Under the pieces are notes generated by a model. The model ran no database searches. It saw only the letters and a list, made by a program, of their open reading frames with translations, and was not told the DNA's origin. A DNA stretch of 64,000 nt from Nothopassalora personata (Eukaryota; Ascomycota; Dothideomycetes; Mycosphaerellales; Mycosphaerellaceae), in contig CM066291.1 of NCBI GenBank assembly GCA_033816765.1, forward strand, positions 4,030,001 through 4,094,000, in the 5' to 3' direction. The translations under genes and the position numbers were made by a program. Shown here in pieces: positions 62,840 to 64,000 of this stretch (positions are counted from its first letter, which is position 1; every line of letters starts with the position of its first letter).

Positions 62840-63605
62840 GGAGCGAGGTCCATATCTGAAATGCCGGCCTGCGCCTCTACATCTGAGCATAAGACTTTGC
62901 TTCTGTCATAAGACGGACTGCTTTGCAAGAGCAGGTTGGAGGGATGGACCGGGAGGTGGCGAACAGAGAGGGCAACGACCCTTCGCCACCTTTTTTATGA
63001 GGCTGTGATGGCGAACAGGGTATGATCTGGCCATGGTGGATGTGACACTTTTGGCTTCTTCCTGGTATGCATCTGCTCAAGGCGTACATAGCCATCATTA
63101 TGTTGTCCACTTGCTTCAAGATCTGTGCGATTCTGAGGTTCACGTCATTTCCTGCACGCAGCAAGTGATACGAGCACCTTGATAGAAGCGTCTCCTGTGA
63201 CGCACTGGCCCAAGCCATGAACTGGAGTGAACGACTGCCATGATGTGTGTATGTTCGGCAGTCGCGTGAGTTAGGATTCTGAAAGTACGCTAAGCCAGAT
63301 CGGATCAGCGGAGCCTCCCGCGCCAAGGCCATTGTGGCTGCCACTTGAGCTGCGAATTTGAATCTTCGAAAAAGAGGCAGCGACGACCGTCAACGACAAC
63401 ACAGCCGGTGAGTCGCCCCAACTACCTTCTGGACTCTGCACACGATCTCGAAACGCCTTTGTTCCGATATTTTCGCACTCGCCGACAGCGCACGACCTGC
63501 ACCAAATTCCCGCACCTCGAAAACAGCTCACCAGCACCCGCCACGATTATCGCACATCACAATTACCATCGAAGAGCCGTCAACTGACAGCAGTGTATAG
63601 TCATC
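62840..63605. other. Transporter 3' flank and RPS23 5' region
   Basis: No gene. From about 63380 the sequence looks like a ribosomal-protein leader, rich in CAACGACAACACAGCC. A GTGAGT donor at 63408 and CTGACAGCAG acceptor at 63584-63593 could mark a 5'UTR intron of about 186 nt. Confidence 0.4.

Positions 63606-64000
<395 letters not shown>

Overview
This is nuclear DNA of a filamentous ascomycete (Pezizomycotina), most likely a Dothideomycete. Genes are compact, introns are mostly 46-60 nt with GTANGT donors, CTRAC-like branch sites and NAG acceptors, and the protein families (ferritin-like secreted protein, rhodopsin-domain protein, DUF3176, 2EXR, DUF7598) are typical of Pezizomycotina. 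The class is inferred from general character; I ran no search.

Layout. 1-0.6 kb: 3' part of mitochondrial ribosomal protein bL32m. 0.6-4.1 kb: decayed accessory genes (an unknown protein and a DUF3176 membrane protein), then an intact p24 cargo receptor. 5.4 kb: a tRNA-Glu(CTC) gene with a normal anticodon-loop intron plus a second, GT-AG spliceosomal-looking insert inside the T arm; this is the most unusual item in the window. 5.7-9.9 kb: unknown proteins and Ski8. 10.2-16.6 kb: a mostly minus-strand cluster of lineage-specific and broken genes, including a dead MFS permease. 16.9-17.8 kb: Naa10. 17.8-21.8 kb: a gene-poor stretch. 21.9-23.8 kb: a secreted ferritin-like protein with a 30-bp coding minisatellite. 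24-30 kb: repeat relics, 2EXR genes, a sugar transporter and a truncated rhodopsin-domain gene. 30.9-45.6 kb: a core block with RNR1, ILV6, a KHDC4-like KH protein, a DUF7598 membrane protein, a PPC decarboxylase homologue, Grx5 and a coiled-coil protein. 45.6-52.2 kb: microsatellites, a broken DJ-1/Hsp31-like gene, an inositol-type transporter and an O-methyltransferase relic. 52.2-64 kb: ELP1, COX8/COX7C, a 2EXR gene, MED18, KGD4, a DHA1-type transporter and the 5' part of RPS23.

Core genes (RNR1, ELP1, ILV6, MED18, transporters) have uninterrupted frames once short introns are removed, whereas frameshifts are confined to accessory genes. The broken frames are therefore more likely genuine pseudogenes than poor sequence. 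Exon joins were worked out by eye from splice signals, reading-frame continuity and remembered family sequence; they are not transcript-supported.
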